DNA of 64,000 bases from Diplolepis rosae (Eukaryota; Arthropoda; Insecta; Hymenoptera; Diplolepididae): contig JAPYXD010000467.1 in NCBI GenBank assembly GCA_030998225.1, forward strand, positions 248,001 through 312,000, read 5' to 3'. Position 1 is the first letter of the stretch, and every line of letters begins with the position of its first letter. Shown here in pieces: positions 1 through 11,847 of this stretch. The notes below the pieces were generated by a model. It searched no databases. It was not told the origin of the DNA and worked only from the letters and a program-made list of their open reading frames with translations. The translations under genes were made by a program, and so were the position numbers.

Positions 1-40
1 TAATAACAGAGGATACAATTCTGGAAATATTAAAATCATT

Positions 41-1696
41 TTTTTTTCATTTTTTTTGTGAGGAGAAAGAATGGCAAAATCTTTTATAGACGTTGTACAG
101 GAGTCTCCTACGACGGGTCTAGGAATACCTGTTAAAACCAAAAACCCCCTCTCTCTAACCAATACACCACCCGCGTAACCGCCTTTCGGATTTAAACTTT
201 ACGGGTGGTTGGTTCCAGCTTGAAGTCGCGTACGACTCTTCCTTCATTCATTCGCCTGGAACCTACACCCGCGGTCAACCGCCCGTTAGGCAAATCGACT
301 AGCCGTGCCAGCCAGGGGGGGAACAAAGAGATTCCTCCCCCGAACGACGCGTACAGCCAAGTCGACCCGAGACGTAGCACCGCGGGTGCAGGTCCCGATG
401 CTATTTCTTGTTGTTTCGCTCCCGACGCCCATCAAGCTCTCTCGTCCACATCACAAGTGTGACAAATGACTCGATGAGCGTCCAAAACCGCTCAGACTGG
501 AGCATCAGATAGACCATCGTGTCAGGAGTGAGCTCGGCACCCACTGCCTGACCAAGGGCCTCCCTTGCCGCGCCTCACTTGGCGCAGATGAAGAGTGCGT
601 GAAACAGGTAGTCTGGAACCTTTTTCCGCATTATCGCCTCGGTGCAGATGTCCCATCTCGCGGTATTGAACGCATTGCGTATGTCAATGATGATCAACGC
701 GCAGAATCCCTTACGCTTACCAGTTCCTGTTCTTGCATTTGTGGCGATGTGAACCACAGCTTGGATAGCGTCCACAGTGGACCTGCCTTTCCTGAATCCG
801 AACTGGTTTTCCGAGAGCTCGTTCTCCCCGACCAAGAGGGCCTGAAGCCGTTGCAGAATCAACTCCTCCAGAAGCTTCCCCATCGTATCCAATAGACATA
901 TTGGTCTAAACGACGAGGTATCCACTAGATGTTTGTTGCCCTTCCTCAGCAGGAGCAACCTCTGCTTCTTTCAGAATACGAAGAACCTCCCCTCCCGAAG
1001 ACAGGAGTTGAAGGCTCCTAGTAGGATCTTCGGGTATGCCCCGATCACCTCTTTGAGGTTCTCGTTTGGCACTTCGTCGATCGTTGGCCCTGTATTCGCC
1101 TTGAGCCTCCCACCAGCTCTCTTTAGTTCTTCGAGAGTGAAGAGTTCTTCGCGCTGGACCACGCAGGTACTTCGGTCCTGTCTTTGGAACGGCCCCACGC
1201 GTGGAAACAAGCTACGCACAATGTACTTGACTCGATCGTGATTGCCCAGGCCCGGGGTCTTTCTTCTAGTCACCAATGTCTTGGTGACTATTTTGAAGGC
1301 GAGACCCCATTGGTCCTTCTAGACCTCACCGATCAAGTCTTTTCAGTATTAAAGTCGGCTTTCCTTTGTACCTCGCCTCAAAGCTGCTTTTGCCCTTTTT
1401 CATGCCTCGTGCAGCAGAGTATCACCCTTTGAGCGGGTGAATATCCACCGCGCTGCGAGGCATTTACGACGTAGGGCAGCCAACTGGTCATTCCACCAGT
1501 AAATCCCCTTCTTCCTTCGGGGTCTGGCTCTTGGCCACCTGAGAATACGAGGGTGACGGGTCGCATTTCCCCCTCTTAGGAGTTTTTTCCTGAGGGGGGA
1601 AGGGGGCTGCCCTCTTTTCACCCTTGGCCTGGTTTTTTGGAATATCTCCTAGAGACGCCGAGCGTGGTCTACGGAAGATCCCCATCTTTTTCGTAA
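41..1696 (-). mobile_element. R1-clade non-LTR retrotransposon, copy 1: 5'-truncated, two internal deletions
   Basis: Read on the minus strand, this copy runs from an ORF1 fragment (about 1696) to a poly(A) tail seen as T-runs at 41-58. The 3' UTR (about 59-570) matches that of the copies at 31582-37485 and 52667-56859. Against the full-length copy it lacks two internal blocks. Block one removes the end of ORF1 plus the ORF2 endonuclease region, with the junction at 1492-1499. Block two removes the second half of RT and most of the C-terminal region, with the junction near 600. Its 5' edge falls at the A-run just before the ORF1 'KKMG' codons. No convincing target duplication was found. It is a non-coding relic. 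Confidence 0.85.
575..1690 (-). pseudogene. Collapsed ORF1/ORF2 remnant of R1-clade copy 1
   Basis: On the minus strand the order is an ORF1 piece (1488-1685), the pre-RT region and 'YWWNDQL' segment (about 1400-1621), the N-terminal side of RT (971-1276, in several frames), and RT blocks ending at 'VPDYL' (575-958). The RT blocks include 'FGFRKGRSTVDAI' and 'IDIRNAFNTARWD'. The frame then runs directly into the C-terminal zinc-finger segment 'HALFICAK'. The FADD catalytic block and the GAPQGS block are absent, so no active reverse transcriptase can be made. Stops and frame changes occur throughout. Identification rests on near-identity to the ORF2 at 53045-56176. Confidence 0.85.
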
Positions 1697-1904
1697 TTTT
1701 TCAATATTTGTAGAAACTGTTCTTCCAATAGGATGGGAATCAAGAAGAGTTCCCTTGAAGGAGGAAAAAACAAAATTGAAATTATATTTATGATGGCACC
1801 GATTATGAAGTGCTTATTTATTCTTGTCAGAAAAAGTCTTTTTTTCATCCAGAAAAAAGAAAAATGCAAATATTTCTATATTTTTCTTTAAGTTATAAAA
1901 TAAA
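1697..1904. other. AT-rich spacer, nothing recognised
   Basis: AT-rich sequence between the R1-clade relic and the Penelope-like fragment. No convincing gene or repeat structure. Confidence 0.4.
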
Positions 1905-2483
1905 ATGTTGATTCGAATGAAAAATAGCATTTTTCTTACTAAAAAAGTTATTAGTATGCACAATCTCAATAAAGACACTCATATTTCCATGGAAGACAGA
2001 AATTTCGCGAACAAGTTAAAAGTTACTAAACAATTTTTAAAAAACAATCCTGATATTTTTTTTACTAATGCTGACAAAGGTAACCTTACTGTTTGTCTAA
2101 AAAAATCGACTTATAATACAAAAATGACTGACCTTCTCTCAAATACTTACACCTACATTCCAATAACAAGAAATCCTTTGAAAAAATTACAAAGCAGTAC
2201 TTCCAACATTTTAAAGAGATTCTATGATAATGAATTTTTTAAATATAAATTCCACAATAATCAACTTACTCTGACCAACACTGTATTAGCTAAATGCTAT
2301 GGCTTACCTAAAATCCACAAACAAGATACACACCTCTTCGTCCCATAATTTCTTTGATCAATAGTCCCACGCATTTTTTAGCCAAAATAATATATGATGA
2401 ATTGAAAGACAGTATCAAAGTCCCAAAATCACATTTAAATGATAGTTTAGATCTTAAAAGAAAATTGGAAAATTTCACCATGG
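1905..2483 (+). pseudogene. Penelope-like element reverse transcriptase fragment
   Basis: The translation carries hallmarks of Penelope-like RTs: 'NADKGNLTVCL' (the ADKG block), a following 'Y..KM..LLSNTYTY' segment, and 'LAKCYGLPKIHK' (the GLPKIHK block). Near 2335 the frame shifts. In the next frame the protein continues with 'RPIISLINSPTHFLAK' and a further ~40 residues to about 2480, where similarity stops at a foreign junction. The palm motifs with the catalytic aspartates and any GIY-YIG endonuclease are missing. It is an inactive 5' portion. Penelope-like assignment is from motif recognition, with no alignment run. Confidence 0.75.
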
Positions 2484-3094
2484 TAGGACCATTTCGTTGT
2501 TTATAATTGGATTAACGTTTTCTTCAGGATTGTTGTGAACAATTTGTTCCATTTGTTCGTTGTCGGTACTATTATCGTCGCTATCGTGATTACTTAAAAT
2601 TTTTTGGCGTGTAAGAGATTTTTCTGATAAATTTATTTTAGTTCCTTCTTTAACTGTATTTTTTGGAATTATCGTTGAACTAAGTAAACTTATATCTTCG
2701 TTGTAAATATAAGTTTTTTCGTTCTTTAATGTTTCGTCCTGATCAATCGATCCACAAATAATGCTTGAATTAGGTTTTGAACTCGAATTAAACCAATTAT
2801 TCGAGTCAGATAAACTGTTTGTTCCGGCAGTTTCGTATTGTTCTGTTAAGGATTCTCTAATGAAATATTATCTGATTGAAAACTGATATTTGTTTTGTCT
2901 TTGATAAAATTATTTTCAAAATTATCTGTAGTTACTTTTTCCTTCACAGTAACTGTTCTTTTTGGTTTAAGGGGACCAGTTTGATTTTGTGCCACAAATT
3001 TTGCAAGTTCAATATTTTTCTTAACTTGACTGCGTGTAATAGGATTTTCTTGACTTTTTGATTTCCCTAATTCACTGGGATTGGGTCCCGACAT
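2484..3094 (-). pseudogene. gag-like N-terminal fragment of an LTR retroelement (tentative)
   Basis: A minus-strand frame starts at 3094 ('MSGPNPSELGKSKSQENP') and continues to about 2850. A one-base shift then leads into a second, hydrophilic Ser/Asn/Glu-rich frame running to about 2486. The combined product would be about 200 residues, low in hydrophobics, with no zinc knuckle or enzyme motif. This composition resembles the N-terminal part of insect gypsy-type Gag, but no diagnostic motif is visible. It abuts the Penelope-like fragment at a sharp junction. Confidence 0.35.
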
Positions 3095-3929
3095 AGGTTA
3101 TTATAAAATAAAATTTACTGATACGTGCATGGAGACACTTTTAAAATTGCAATACATAAATATTAATTTGGATCAACAGAAAATTTTTTCAAATATCTTT
3201 CGTTTTAAAATATTTTTGTAATCAATAAATATTATTGATAATTCGTTATTAGAAAATAAGAATTTGTCTCAATGTTCTTTGCCAGGTGAATTCATAGTCA
3301 TCAACCAAAATTCTTAAAATAATATGCATTAATTCTACCAATTTCCATGTGCTTACAGAAAAATATTTATTTAGAATTTTTGGTTCAAATTTATTCCTAT
3401 TGAAACTATTTTTTGCTTTTTTGTCTTACCTGGGATCTTGAGGTCTCTTTACCTTGTTTTGAAATCAAAACACTGTTTTTGTTGACAGTTCAATATACAT
3501 TTTTATTTATTTTTTAACAAAATTTTTTTTCGACAATACACACCAAAAAAATTATAAAATGGTACAGAATTTTAGTAATGCAAGATTGGACAAGCCTGAC
3601 TCAAGCACAACACATGGCTCAATCTTTTGCATTTAAAAATATTCTGTCAGTTAACAGAGTTGTAATAGAAGTTTTAAACGATACTGCATGAGAACTTTGA
3701 ATTTTGCCTTGCCCAATTGATTGAATCAATAATGACCGTTCAACGAATCTAAAACGGACTTATAGTCTGGTGTGCTGTTTTTTCTCGTTTTAACTCGAAT
3801 TAGAACTTAGTTAACAGTTTATAATTAAAGAGGTACGAGATTAGACAGGCATGACTCAAGCACAAAATCTTGTATAATCCTTGTACTTTCAGAAATTCAG
3901 ATAATAATATTTCAAAAAAAGTAAGTCGT
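3095..3929. other. AT-rich non-coding stretch
   Basis: No open frame of interest on either strand. It could include untranslated or LTR sequence of the gag-like fragment, but I see no paired termini. Confidence 0.4.
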
Positions 3930-4300
3930 TTGATCACTTAGGTTAGCCTCAAGGTCAAATCCCTGCGTGACAACAGAATTTATTTTATTTTAAAACAATT
4001 TGTACAAAATAACAAAAAATAAGGAAATTTAAGAATTTTTCAAATAAAATAATTACTTAATCACTTAGGTTAGCCTCTAGGTCAGATCCCTTTGTGATTT
4101 GATAAGATTATTTTATTTTAACAAGATATGTGTGTAAAATTTGAAATAAAATATGATTATTTAATCACTCAAGTTAGCCTCAAGGTCAAATCCTTTCGTG
4201 ATTTTATCAAATTTATTTTATTTTAACCAATGTGTAAAATTTCAAATAAAATAAGATGATTATTCAATCACTCAGGTTAGCCTCAAGGTCGAATCCCTTG
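3930..4300. repeat. Short tandem array, 4 units of about 100-128 bp
   Basis: The core 'TCACTTAGGTTAGCCTCAAG' (or close variants with CTCAGG/CTCAAG) recurs at about 3932, 4060, 4164 and 4266. Each is followed by 'GTCAAATCCCT' variants and an AT-rich linker with 'TTTATTTTATTTTAA'. Spacing shrinks from 128 to about 103 bp. Confidence 0.8.
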
Positions 4301-4590
4301 TAATTACCCTGAGTTGTAACTCGCTTGGTGATGAAATGAGTCCAAAAGAGCGAATGTGGTAACTTGAGTCCTCACTAGTAATCTTTGAGATAGATGTTGT
4401 CAGATAGGAAATTCGTAGTCCAGCCGGTTGATATAGTCGATTCTTTGATCCCAGTATCAAAGAGAATTTGGAAGGCGATTCCCCTTCACTTTAAAGTTGT
4501 TGAACTCAGCGTCGAATCAGAATTGGTTTGGCTAGCGGTAAACATCTGATGAAGCTGGACTAGACTGACTGGATTTCACTCGCGGTATAG

Positions 4591-6644
4591 TGAAACATTT
4601 CGATTCTTGAACCTTTATTTTATTTATATTTAAATATTTTGAACACGAATTTTCGCCTAATTGAGCCGAAAGTTTCGCTTTTTAAGTTTTCATTTGATAT
4701 TTGAAAGTTTGACCATTATGATTTTGACTTTGCCAAATTTTTCACTATCTTGAAACGATTTTGGTCTATTTTGGCTCAAAATTGTCCTTTTAAAATTTAC
4801 GTGTGGGTCACACGAAGGGTGAGAATTTCGCGAGGTTTTATTCTTTGTTTAACGAGCAAGAATACTAAAAACAACTCACGATCGTAAAATACTTTGAGAC
4901 AACAAAGCAAACAGGCGAATCCTCGTAATGGTTGTCCGTGATTCTGAATTTCTAAAATTCGAAAAAGAAAACTTCGCTTATTTTTTTGTCATAACTTCGC
5001 GCTGTTGCGCCCAGAAATAAAAAGAAATCACGGTTTAATTTGGGGGTCATTCTCTACTTCTGAAAATAAAAGGTTTCGATCAATGGTTTTGCAATTCGTA
5101 GCATGCATGATTTTCCCACGTTTCCTTTTTCAGTTAAACCACTTCCTCCCTCTATTGGAAATTAATTTTAATAAAAGTAGGCATCAGGCGTGGACAGGGC
5201 ACTGTAAAATTGGTGACACAGGCTTGGCACTTATCATCATTTGCCACCTCCCTGAACATATTCAATACTTATATTTAACGCGCGCAACTCGGCCGGCTTT
5301 ACCCAGTGGAAGATAAAAAAAGGAGTTACCAAATAAGCGAAGCTCCCCGTGGGGATTCGACACCTGTGCGGTGCGGACAATGGGAATTTCTTATCATATG
5401 AAGCTCCCCGTGGGGATTCGACACCCTCTAAACTCCTCCTGGAATTTGGTTTATTTAATTAGGAATGCCACGTTCGATGTGTCTCTCGATATGAGAGTTC
5501 GCACTACTAGTGGCATGAGTTGAGCTAACCGAGTTTAAGTAGAGTTTGAAAAAAGCGTTTTTTTTTTTTTTTTTAAATTTCCCAAAATAGAAAACAAATA
5601 CCTAAATCCATTGATCCCTAACTATGGGGTGGTAGGGGAGACATGTGCGACCGAATTCTCAAGAGACAGGCACTGTGATGCTAAAATGCACAGTGCCTGT
5701 TCGAAATCTCGATCTATTTCGAACATCAATTTCGCGCAGAGCGACAAGTCCTCACCTTTATTAGGCACGCAACTGGACTGATTTTCGAGGATCGACAATC
5801 AAGCACGTCGCCTCGGATTTCCACCTCTCAATCAATTCCTCCCTTAATTAATATGCGCGCGCCTCTTATTGGGCAGCTGTATGGGAAGGTTAGGCCCTTG
5901 TGTAGAGATTTAAAATATTCTAAGGGAGATTGAAAATATTGTTAATAAATAATCATAAACTTTAAAATTATATAAAAGAAAAACATTAAAATAAACCAAA
6001 ATAAAAATGATCGAATGGTCGCACATTGTTAATTTATTCATAAATCTGGCAGTTTGCTCATTATTTACCAGTCAAAATTATTTTCAAATAAATAATATCA
6101 CCCCATTGTTATTTGTGGTTTATATTTATAACTATAATTATTTATTGTATTTAATATTTACAAAATTCACCATGCGATAATAATTATCTTTATTTATAAT
6201 TCTTGTATTTGTATGTTTATTTACTTTTATTTATTATTAAAAATCAACCCCCTCCATGCACATAAATAAACGAGCCTATCATAACTAATATTTAAATAAT
6301 AATAAAAAAAGTAAAAGAAATATGAGCGCGGGACGCCCATCCAGCGATCATGCATTAAGCTGCTTGACCTGAGTAATCGGTCAAGTGGGAGCAACCACAG
6401 GTTAGTGCGGCGCTCGTTGAGAGTGCGAACGAAAATGTTGGTGAAGACTAGATCGCCGAGTTCGTGCCAGATTCACTTCCGGATAGAAAGTTAATCGTCA
6501 ATTAGGGGCGAATACTTAACGAAAACTCGCAATTCTTTCGTGCGAGTTTCGTGTGACTATGATTGTTCTTATGTCGAGTTCATTTTTCTAGTCTTTATTC
6601 CCGTTTCCCCGCAAAAGGCGGAAACTCGAGGCTGAGCCGTCTCA
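4591..6644 (-). mobile_element. L1-family LTR-like insertion, copy 1 (2054 bp, TG...CA)
   Basis: On the minus strand it starts TGAGACGGCTCAGCC (at 6644) and ends TCGAAATGTTTCA (at 4591). The same two ends occur in copies 2-4. TG...CA termini and short direct duplications in two sister copies point to a solo LTR or LTR-like element. Flanks here are ATAG (left) and ACAG (right), an imperfect 4 bp match. Internally it holds two direct copies of a motif with a palindromic CTCCCCGTGGGGA core near 5341 and 5403. A homopolymer T run lies at about 5558-5574. No protein-coding potential. Confidence 0.7.
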
Positions 6645-7141
6645 ACAGATTTGATGGCACTGGACTGACTTCTCTTGGAACTTTCGCTTTTTATAGAACT
6701 TCGAAAGGTCAACTATGACGAGTAACATGTTATGACCAGTCGCATGTTATTACAAGTTACATGCTATTGCATGTTACATGCTATTGCAAGTTACATGTTG
6801 TGACTGTAGTGTGTGTCATAAATACATGTAGTAGTGCGTTGGTACTGTAGGGCTTCATTCACTTTCTCTCTAGGATAGTCGATTTGTTATGATGTGTGGG
6901 TATTATAACGACACATGGTAATTTCATATTGATCATCCTATTGATCTGTAGATTTGTCTATAACTTGCGACGATAAAATCACACTCGCTGTAATGCTGTC
7001 TTGATCCCTTTATTGGTTTCTTAATCTGCTTGCTACTTCTGGCGGTAAAGTCGCGGGACGTGACATAGGCTTATAATCATTATATGGATTAAAAAGCCTT
7101 AAAATAATCATTTAAATATTTAGTTGAGTCTTATGCTTTAG
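6645..7141. other. Non-coding stretch with short ACATG-type repeats
   Basis: Between about 6725 and 6805 a ~17 bp unit (ACATGCTATTGCAAGTT and variants) repeats four to five times. The remainder shows no gene. Confidence 0.6.
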
Positions 7142-8517
7142 TTACAAAAAGCACGTGGCCTTTTTTGTGGGAGATTCACAATTCTTATAGAAGATGCTCC
7201 TTTTAATAAAAAAAAATACCAGTTCTTTTACGTCGATGTCAATTTCAGTTCTGAGTTGATCCAGTATATCGATGTCAATTATGCATGGGCGCGATAACGT
7301 TGTTACTACCATGAAAAGCATTTGTATCATGCATGTTGGTAGTTGAACATCAATGAAAAGTTGCTTCTTTACTCTTACCGGCTTACCTCCCGTTGGTCCT
7401 TTGACGGAGAACCCACTAATCGGTAGCGATGGCCAGTTTCGAAATCCCCCTGCATTTTTATTAACAAATTCTTCCGAGATGCACGTCACTTCCGCTCCGT
7501 TACCCGATGCTGGTAGTATTAAGGATGCTTCATCTTCTTGAATCGTTAACTCTTTTTCTTGTTTTATGTTTATGTTTCGCAGACGGTACGCAGTTGCTTG
7601 GATGTTCCTACATTGCCCCTCCTCGTTTTGTCTATTTTTCCACCCTGTTCCTAGAGGACGTTGTTGACCTTGTGTCTGATAAGCTCTGTTAGTACATTGG
7701 TTGTTCTGTTTTTGAACCCCTGATGTTCCATTTCGATATCCTTGCCCCCATTCCATGATGCCCTCCAGTTCTGTTGAAACTGGCTGAGGTTTTTCATTCG
7801 ATGGCCCGAACTTTCTTTCGGTTTTCTTTTTCGCCATTATCTGCTCACGGACTTTGAAGAGTTGACGTATCCGATTTTGTCAAAATTTTCAAGCAGTTCC
7901 ATGAATTACTCAAATTGTGTTATTCTTCGACCAATTCCGACATACTTTATCTCTTCATTAAAGTGTCTTGTCAATTTCTGGATTACTTCTCTACCCGATG
8001 GTGGTGGGTATACCTCTTTCGCTTCCATGTACACGTTGGTTGCATATTCGGCGCGTGATGTATCTTTGCCTGCTGTGAAGCATCTAGATTCTATCTTCCT
8101 TCTTATTTCATATTAGGGCTGTTGTTCCCAGTACCTCTTGAGTAATTTGCTTTTAAATGTTCGAAAGCTGTTAACCTCCCCTTTTACTACCTGCAACCAG
8201 TTCCCTGCTGGTCCTGTCGATATCGGTAGAATGTATTCAATTTCTGATCTTCTTGTACTTTCGTCTCTTACCACGCTTCTGGGGCTGCTTGTAGGTCTTC
8301 TTTGTCCATTGACATGATTTGGACTCCTCTTCCTCTGACCCCACGCTTCTATTGCGACGTTCTTCCGTTGCGTCATACGGCTCATCTCTGTTTCTATGCG
8401 CTGGAATCTTGATTGAATCTGTCCTTCCTTTTCTGCATCCAACCTATCTTTTTTCTCACTTTCATATTGTATTTTCTGATTTATCTTATCTTTCATCTCT
8501 CGAATCATTGTCGCCAT
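7142..8517 (-). pseudogene. LTR-retrotransposon gag-protease remnant
   Basis: Minus strand. The 8113-8517 frame encodes a charged N-terminal Gag region, coiled-coil-like ('MIREMKDKINQKIQYESEKK'), ending 'SKLLKRYWEQQP'. Several frameshifted pieces (about 7860-8110) continue Gag-like sequence. The 7142-7837 frame then ends in a retropepsin-like domain: 'GAEVTCISEEFVNKN' and 'LSRPCIIDIDILDQL'. The catalytic D-T-G is degraded to G-N-G just before 'AEVTC', so the protease would be dead. No RT, RNase H or integrase follows. It lies between L1 copies 1 and 2, which share its orientation, so it might be the internal remains of one LTR element; I could not confirm a primer binding site or polypurine tract. 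Confidence 0.7.
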
Positions 8518-8589
8518 TGCCTGTAGTGTCTACGCTGGAGCTATTAGGTGCTCAACTAAGTTCCCGCTGTTTTTTGGTGAAAATGTAAC

Positions 8590-9010
8590 TTTTTTGTGAA
8601 AAAACGGTTACAAATGAATCATTCAAAGTATTGCCCATTGTTAGCTATAATTTTTTCCCATCTTTCTGGTAGAGCTCGAATACCGTTTCTGTAAAAGTAT
8701 TTATCTTTTGAGGCTATCCACGAATCAAGCCGTTTTTTGAAGTCTTCATATGAGCAGAACTGCTGATCAGCCAGACCATGTGCCATCGAACGGAACAAGT
8801 AATAATCGGACGGCGCAATATCTGGGGAATACGGTTTAGAACGGTTTCAACAGCTCCTAATAAATAACACCGACCTGGTCCCACAAAATACACAGCGTAA
8901 CCTTCGCAGCGTGAATATTCGGCCAAGTCAACGACGTAATAGCATGACCGGCAGTCCCCATGACTTTTTTCTCTTTGGGTTGCTGTAATGAATCCATTTT
9001 TCATCACCCG
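8590..9010 (-). pseudogene. mariner transposase remnant 1
   Basis: Read in shifting minus-strand frames, the segment matches the C-terminal half of mariner transposases. There is a 'DEKW'-type region decayed to 'MKNGFITATQREKSHG', then a jump to the 'YSPDIAPSDYYLF' block. After that come 'SMAHGL.DQQFCSYE', 'WIASKDKYFYRNGI' and 'LPERWEK' equivalents (8600-8830). At least three frame changes and an internal deletion of the central catalytic region are present, so it is inactive. Assignment is from family knowledge of mariner C-termini. Confidence 0.75.
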
Positions 9011-9019
9011 TCACCATCA

Positions 9020-9600
9020 GTACCCGACAATATGGCGAATTTAACTTAATCTATCACGTGACCACCGGACAGATCACGAATTTAATGATAATTAATGTAA
9101 TAATTAAAACTTTAATACCTACGAGAGAGAGAATGAAACAACGAGAGAATAATATAAATAGCTGAACACGAAGGAGAGATGCAAAGTAGTCTCGGGTGGA
9201 CTAGACGCCATAAAGCGTTAATGTCAAGACGTCTATTTGTGCAGAAATTCCGAATCACTTGTCAAAAGAATTTAATAAAACCATCTTACGCTACCCGAAT
9301 AACGTCTTGCAGCTCAGAGTCGAGTGTGCCCCAGAATGCATATTCCGGGTCACGTGGTTGCAGCTAGTCGTCCTGGGAGTGACGGCGTCGATACTCGATC
9401 CGTCGAGACTCGCCAAATATCGATGTTCGATCAGGGGTTATGGCTGCCAGTGTTTATCTCTGCTCGGAAGCCGATCGTGTCACATCTCCAACGCCGCTAT
9501 TCCCTGGTGTCGTTGTCCTCGCAGCGTGTATGGAACATACGGGACAGGAAGCTCAAGTGCGGTTGGTGAGTGGTAAGTGTTTCGAGTGTTCTCGGGTGCG
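9020..9600 (-). mobile_element. L2-family LTR-like repeat, copy A
   Basis: Shares an ordered set of blocks with 25914-26689 and 43648-44420. These are GAGAGAGAATGAA, a 'GTCTCGG..GAC..ACGCCA.AA.GCGTTA' block, AATAAAACC followed by CTTACGCTACC, and a 3' block around 'GGGTCACGTGG'. Copy A is the most diverged. Strand is assigned by analogy with copy C, which has a minus-strand primer binding site beside it. Exact ends not determined. Confidence 0.55.
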
Positions 9601-9679
9601 GTCTCTCGTCACACGACTTTTTCCCTGGATTATAGCCCCACCTGTCATACCGGTGAGTCTACTTCAATATCTTTTTGAG

Positions 9680-11847
9680 TGATCGATTTTCTAAATTTTT
9701 GCATGGCAATTTTGTCCTATTTTAGGTCAAAAATTGTCCCTTTAAAATCTACGTGTGTGTCACACGAAGGGTGAAAATTTCGAGAAATGGGATTCTTAAT
9801 TTAAAGAGCTAGAATACCGAATAAACTCACGATTTATAACTTTTCGAGCGAAGAAATTCAACGCAGTAGAGTCCTCGTAATTTTTATCCGTAATTCCGAG
9901 ATCCAGTATCTAAATTCGCAAAATAAAATACTTCGATTAATTTTTTTCCCCATAGTTTCGCGCAATCGCGCCATAAAAAAACACGTTCTAATTTTGGGGT
10001 TGGTCCCTACTCCTGAAAATAAATTTGTTTTGACCTTTTGGATCAGGCAGGCCTTTTTTTGACCCATCAAAATTACCCCGAAGATTCCTCAATTACAAGA
10101 TTGCGCGCCTCACCCTGAATTTAAAAAATTTTATCAATTACAGGGCATCAGTATAAGTCGGTTCCAATTTTTGGAATTTATGAACATAAGCTCCCGACGA
10201 GGTCATCATTTGCCCTTTTCCTCCCACCAAAATAAACGACGACACTGGACCTTGGTTGACCCGATTGGACTTTAATAAAGGAAATGTAGGGACGCACCGT
10301 GGCAGTGAAGTGCCCTCAGGGCTCCGACACTGCTCGGCACAAAGGAAAGTTATGAGGATGGGAGCTTCCTCCGAGTCTCACTTTTTGTGAGTGCACGGAC
10401 ACTTGCTTCCCAGGTTGACCACAATCCAGTGATTTCTTTACTTGAGTTATTGCTCGCTACTCTTTATTCAGACAAAAACCCCACGTGAATTTACAAGAGA
10501 TCCAACCTACGATTATTTAAAAAAAAACGATCCAAAAAATCCCTAACCAGTAAAGGGGGACCAGAAAGCATAGACGATCTCACCTTTTTGGGCTGCGCGC
10601 CTGGAATGAAATCCGAGGATCAGCAACCAAGTACGTTACCTCGGTTTTCCACCTCTTTAGTAATTTCCCCCCTTAATTAATATGCGCGCGCCTCAATTAG
10701 CGACCGCGATCAAGTCTAATCAAATCAATAAATCAAGAATTTTATACACGATGTTTTCCCCCTTTTTGCGACAGTTTTACAGTTGGAAATCGGTATCGGA
10801 AGAAAGATAATATTCTCGCGATTATAATGATGTCTTTCAAGTTTCAAAAAGTCGCATATTTCATCCCGTGGAAGCGTTTAAAAATTGACGTGTACTCAAA
10901 AGCGAAAGCACTCCGAGCGACGATGACGAGAAAGCCTTTACCCCATTTCACCTCCCGCTGGCGCGTGCTACCTGCGTGGGCGCGGGCTCCCATTGGACAG
11001 CGGCATGGGAAGGTCTAAACTTTGTGCAACGATAAAAAAATATTCCAAGAAACGATTGGACATTTTGCTAAATAATTAAAATGAGTTTTAAAGTAATATA
11101 TATAAACCAAAAAAAAAAAAACACGAAGATAAAACACTATAAAAATGACCAAAGGTCGCAGATTACTAATTCAATTATAAAATTAGCAGTTTGCTCATTA
11201 TCTGGAGCGAACCTTTATCTTTTCAATTAATCGACATTTATTCATTATTGGTCGTGACTTATATTTAGAATTGTAATTATTCATAATGTTTAATACTTAA
11301 TGTTTAATAATGGTTACTATGCAATGATAATTATCTTTATTTATAATATTTGATTATTCATAATATTTTACGATGGAATGATGATTATATTTATTTATAA
11401 TTGTCGTATTTGTATGATTATTTATTTTTATTTATTAGCAATAATTAACCCTTCCCATGCACATAAATAAACAAGCCTATCGTAACTAATAATGAATAAT
11501 AAAAAAAAAAAAATAAAAGAAATATGAGTGCGGGACGCCCATCCAGCGATCATGCATTACGCTGCTTGACCTGGGTGATTGGTCGTGTGGCAGCAACCAC
11601 AGGTTAGTGTGGCGCTCGCTGAGAGTACGAACAAAAATGTCTGTGAAAACCAGACTGCCTCGTTCTTGCCACATTCACTTCCGGTTTGGAATTAAATTAT
11701 TAATTGTGAGCTGAATACCTAATCAAACCTCGCAAATCTTTCGTGCGAGTCTGGTTGGAATCTACTTGTTTTAAAAGTAAGCCTAATTTTGCGGATTCTT
11801 CCCCCGTTTCGTCGCAAAAGGCGGATACTTGAGGCTGGGCCGTCTCA
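9680..11847 (-). mobile_element. L1-family LTR-like insertion, copy 2
   Basis: Begins on the minus strand at 11847 with TGAGACGGCCCAGCC, like copies 1, 3 and 4. It carries the same internal landmarks in the same order: the 'AACCGGAAGTGAATGTGGCA' block, 'CGCCACACTAACCTGTGGTTG', the 'GCGCGCATATTAATTAAGG' block, and 'CACCCTTCGTGTGACACAC' near the far end. The far (left) end is diverged, and the TGAAACATTT terminus seen in copy 1 is not found. No coding capacity. Confidence 0.7.

Noticed and set aside
4591..11847. One complete LTR element with L1 copies 1 and 2 as its two LTRs around gag-protease
   Set aside because: Orientation fits, but outer flanks (ATAG and ACGC) do not match and no PBS or polypurine tract is visible; copies 3 and 4 also occur alone. 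Left as a possibility only.
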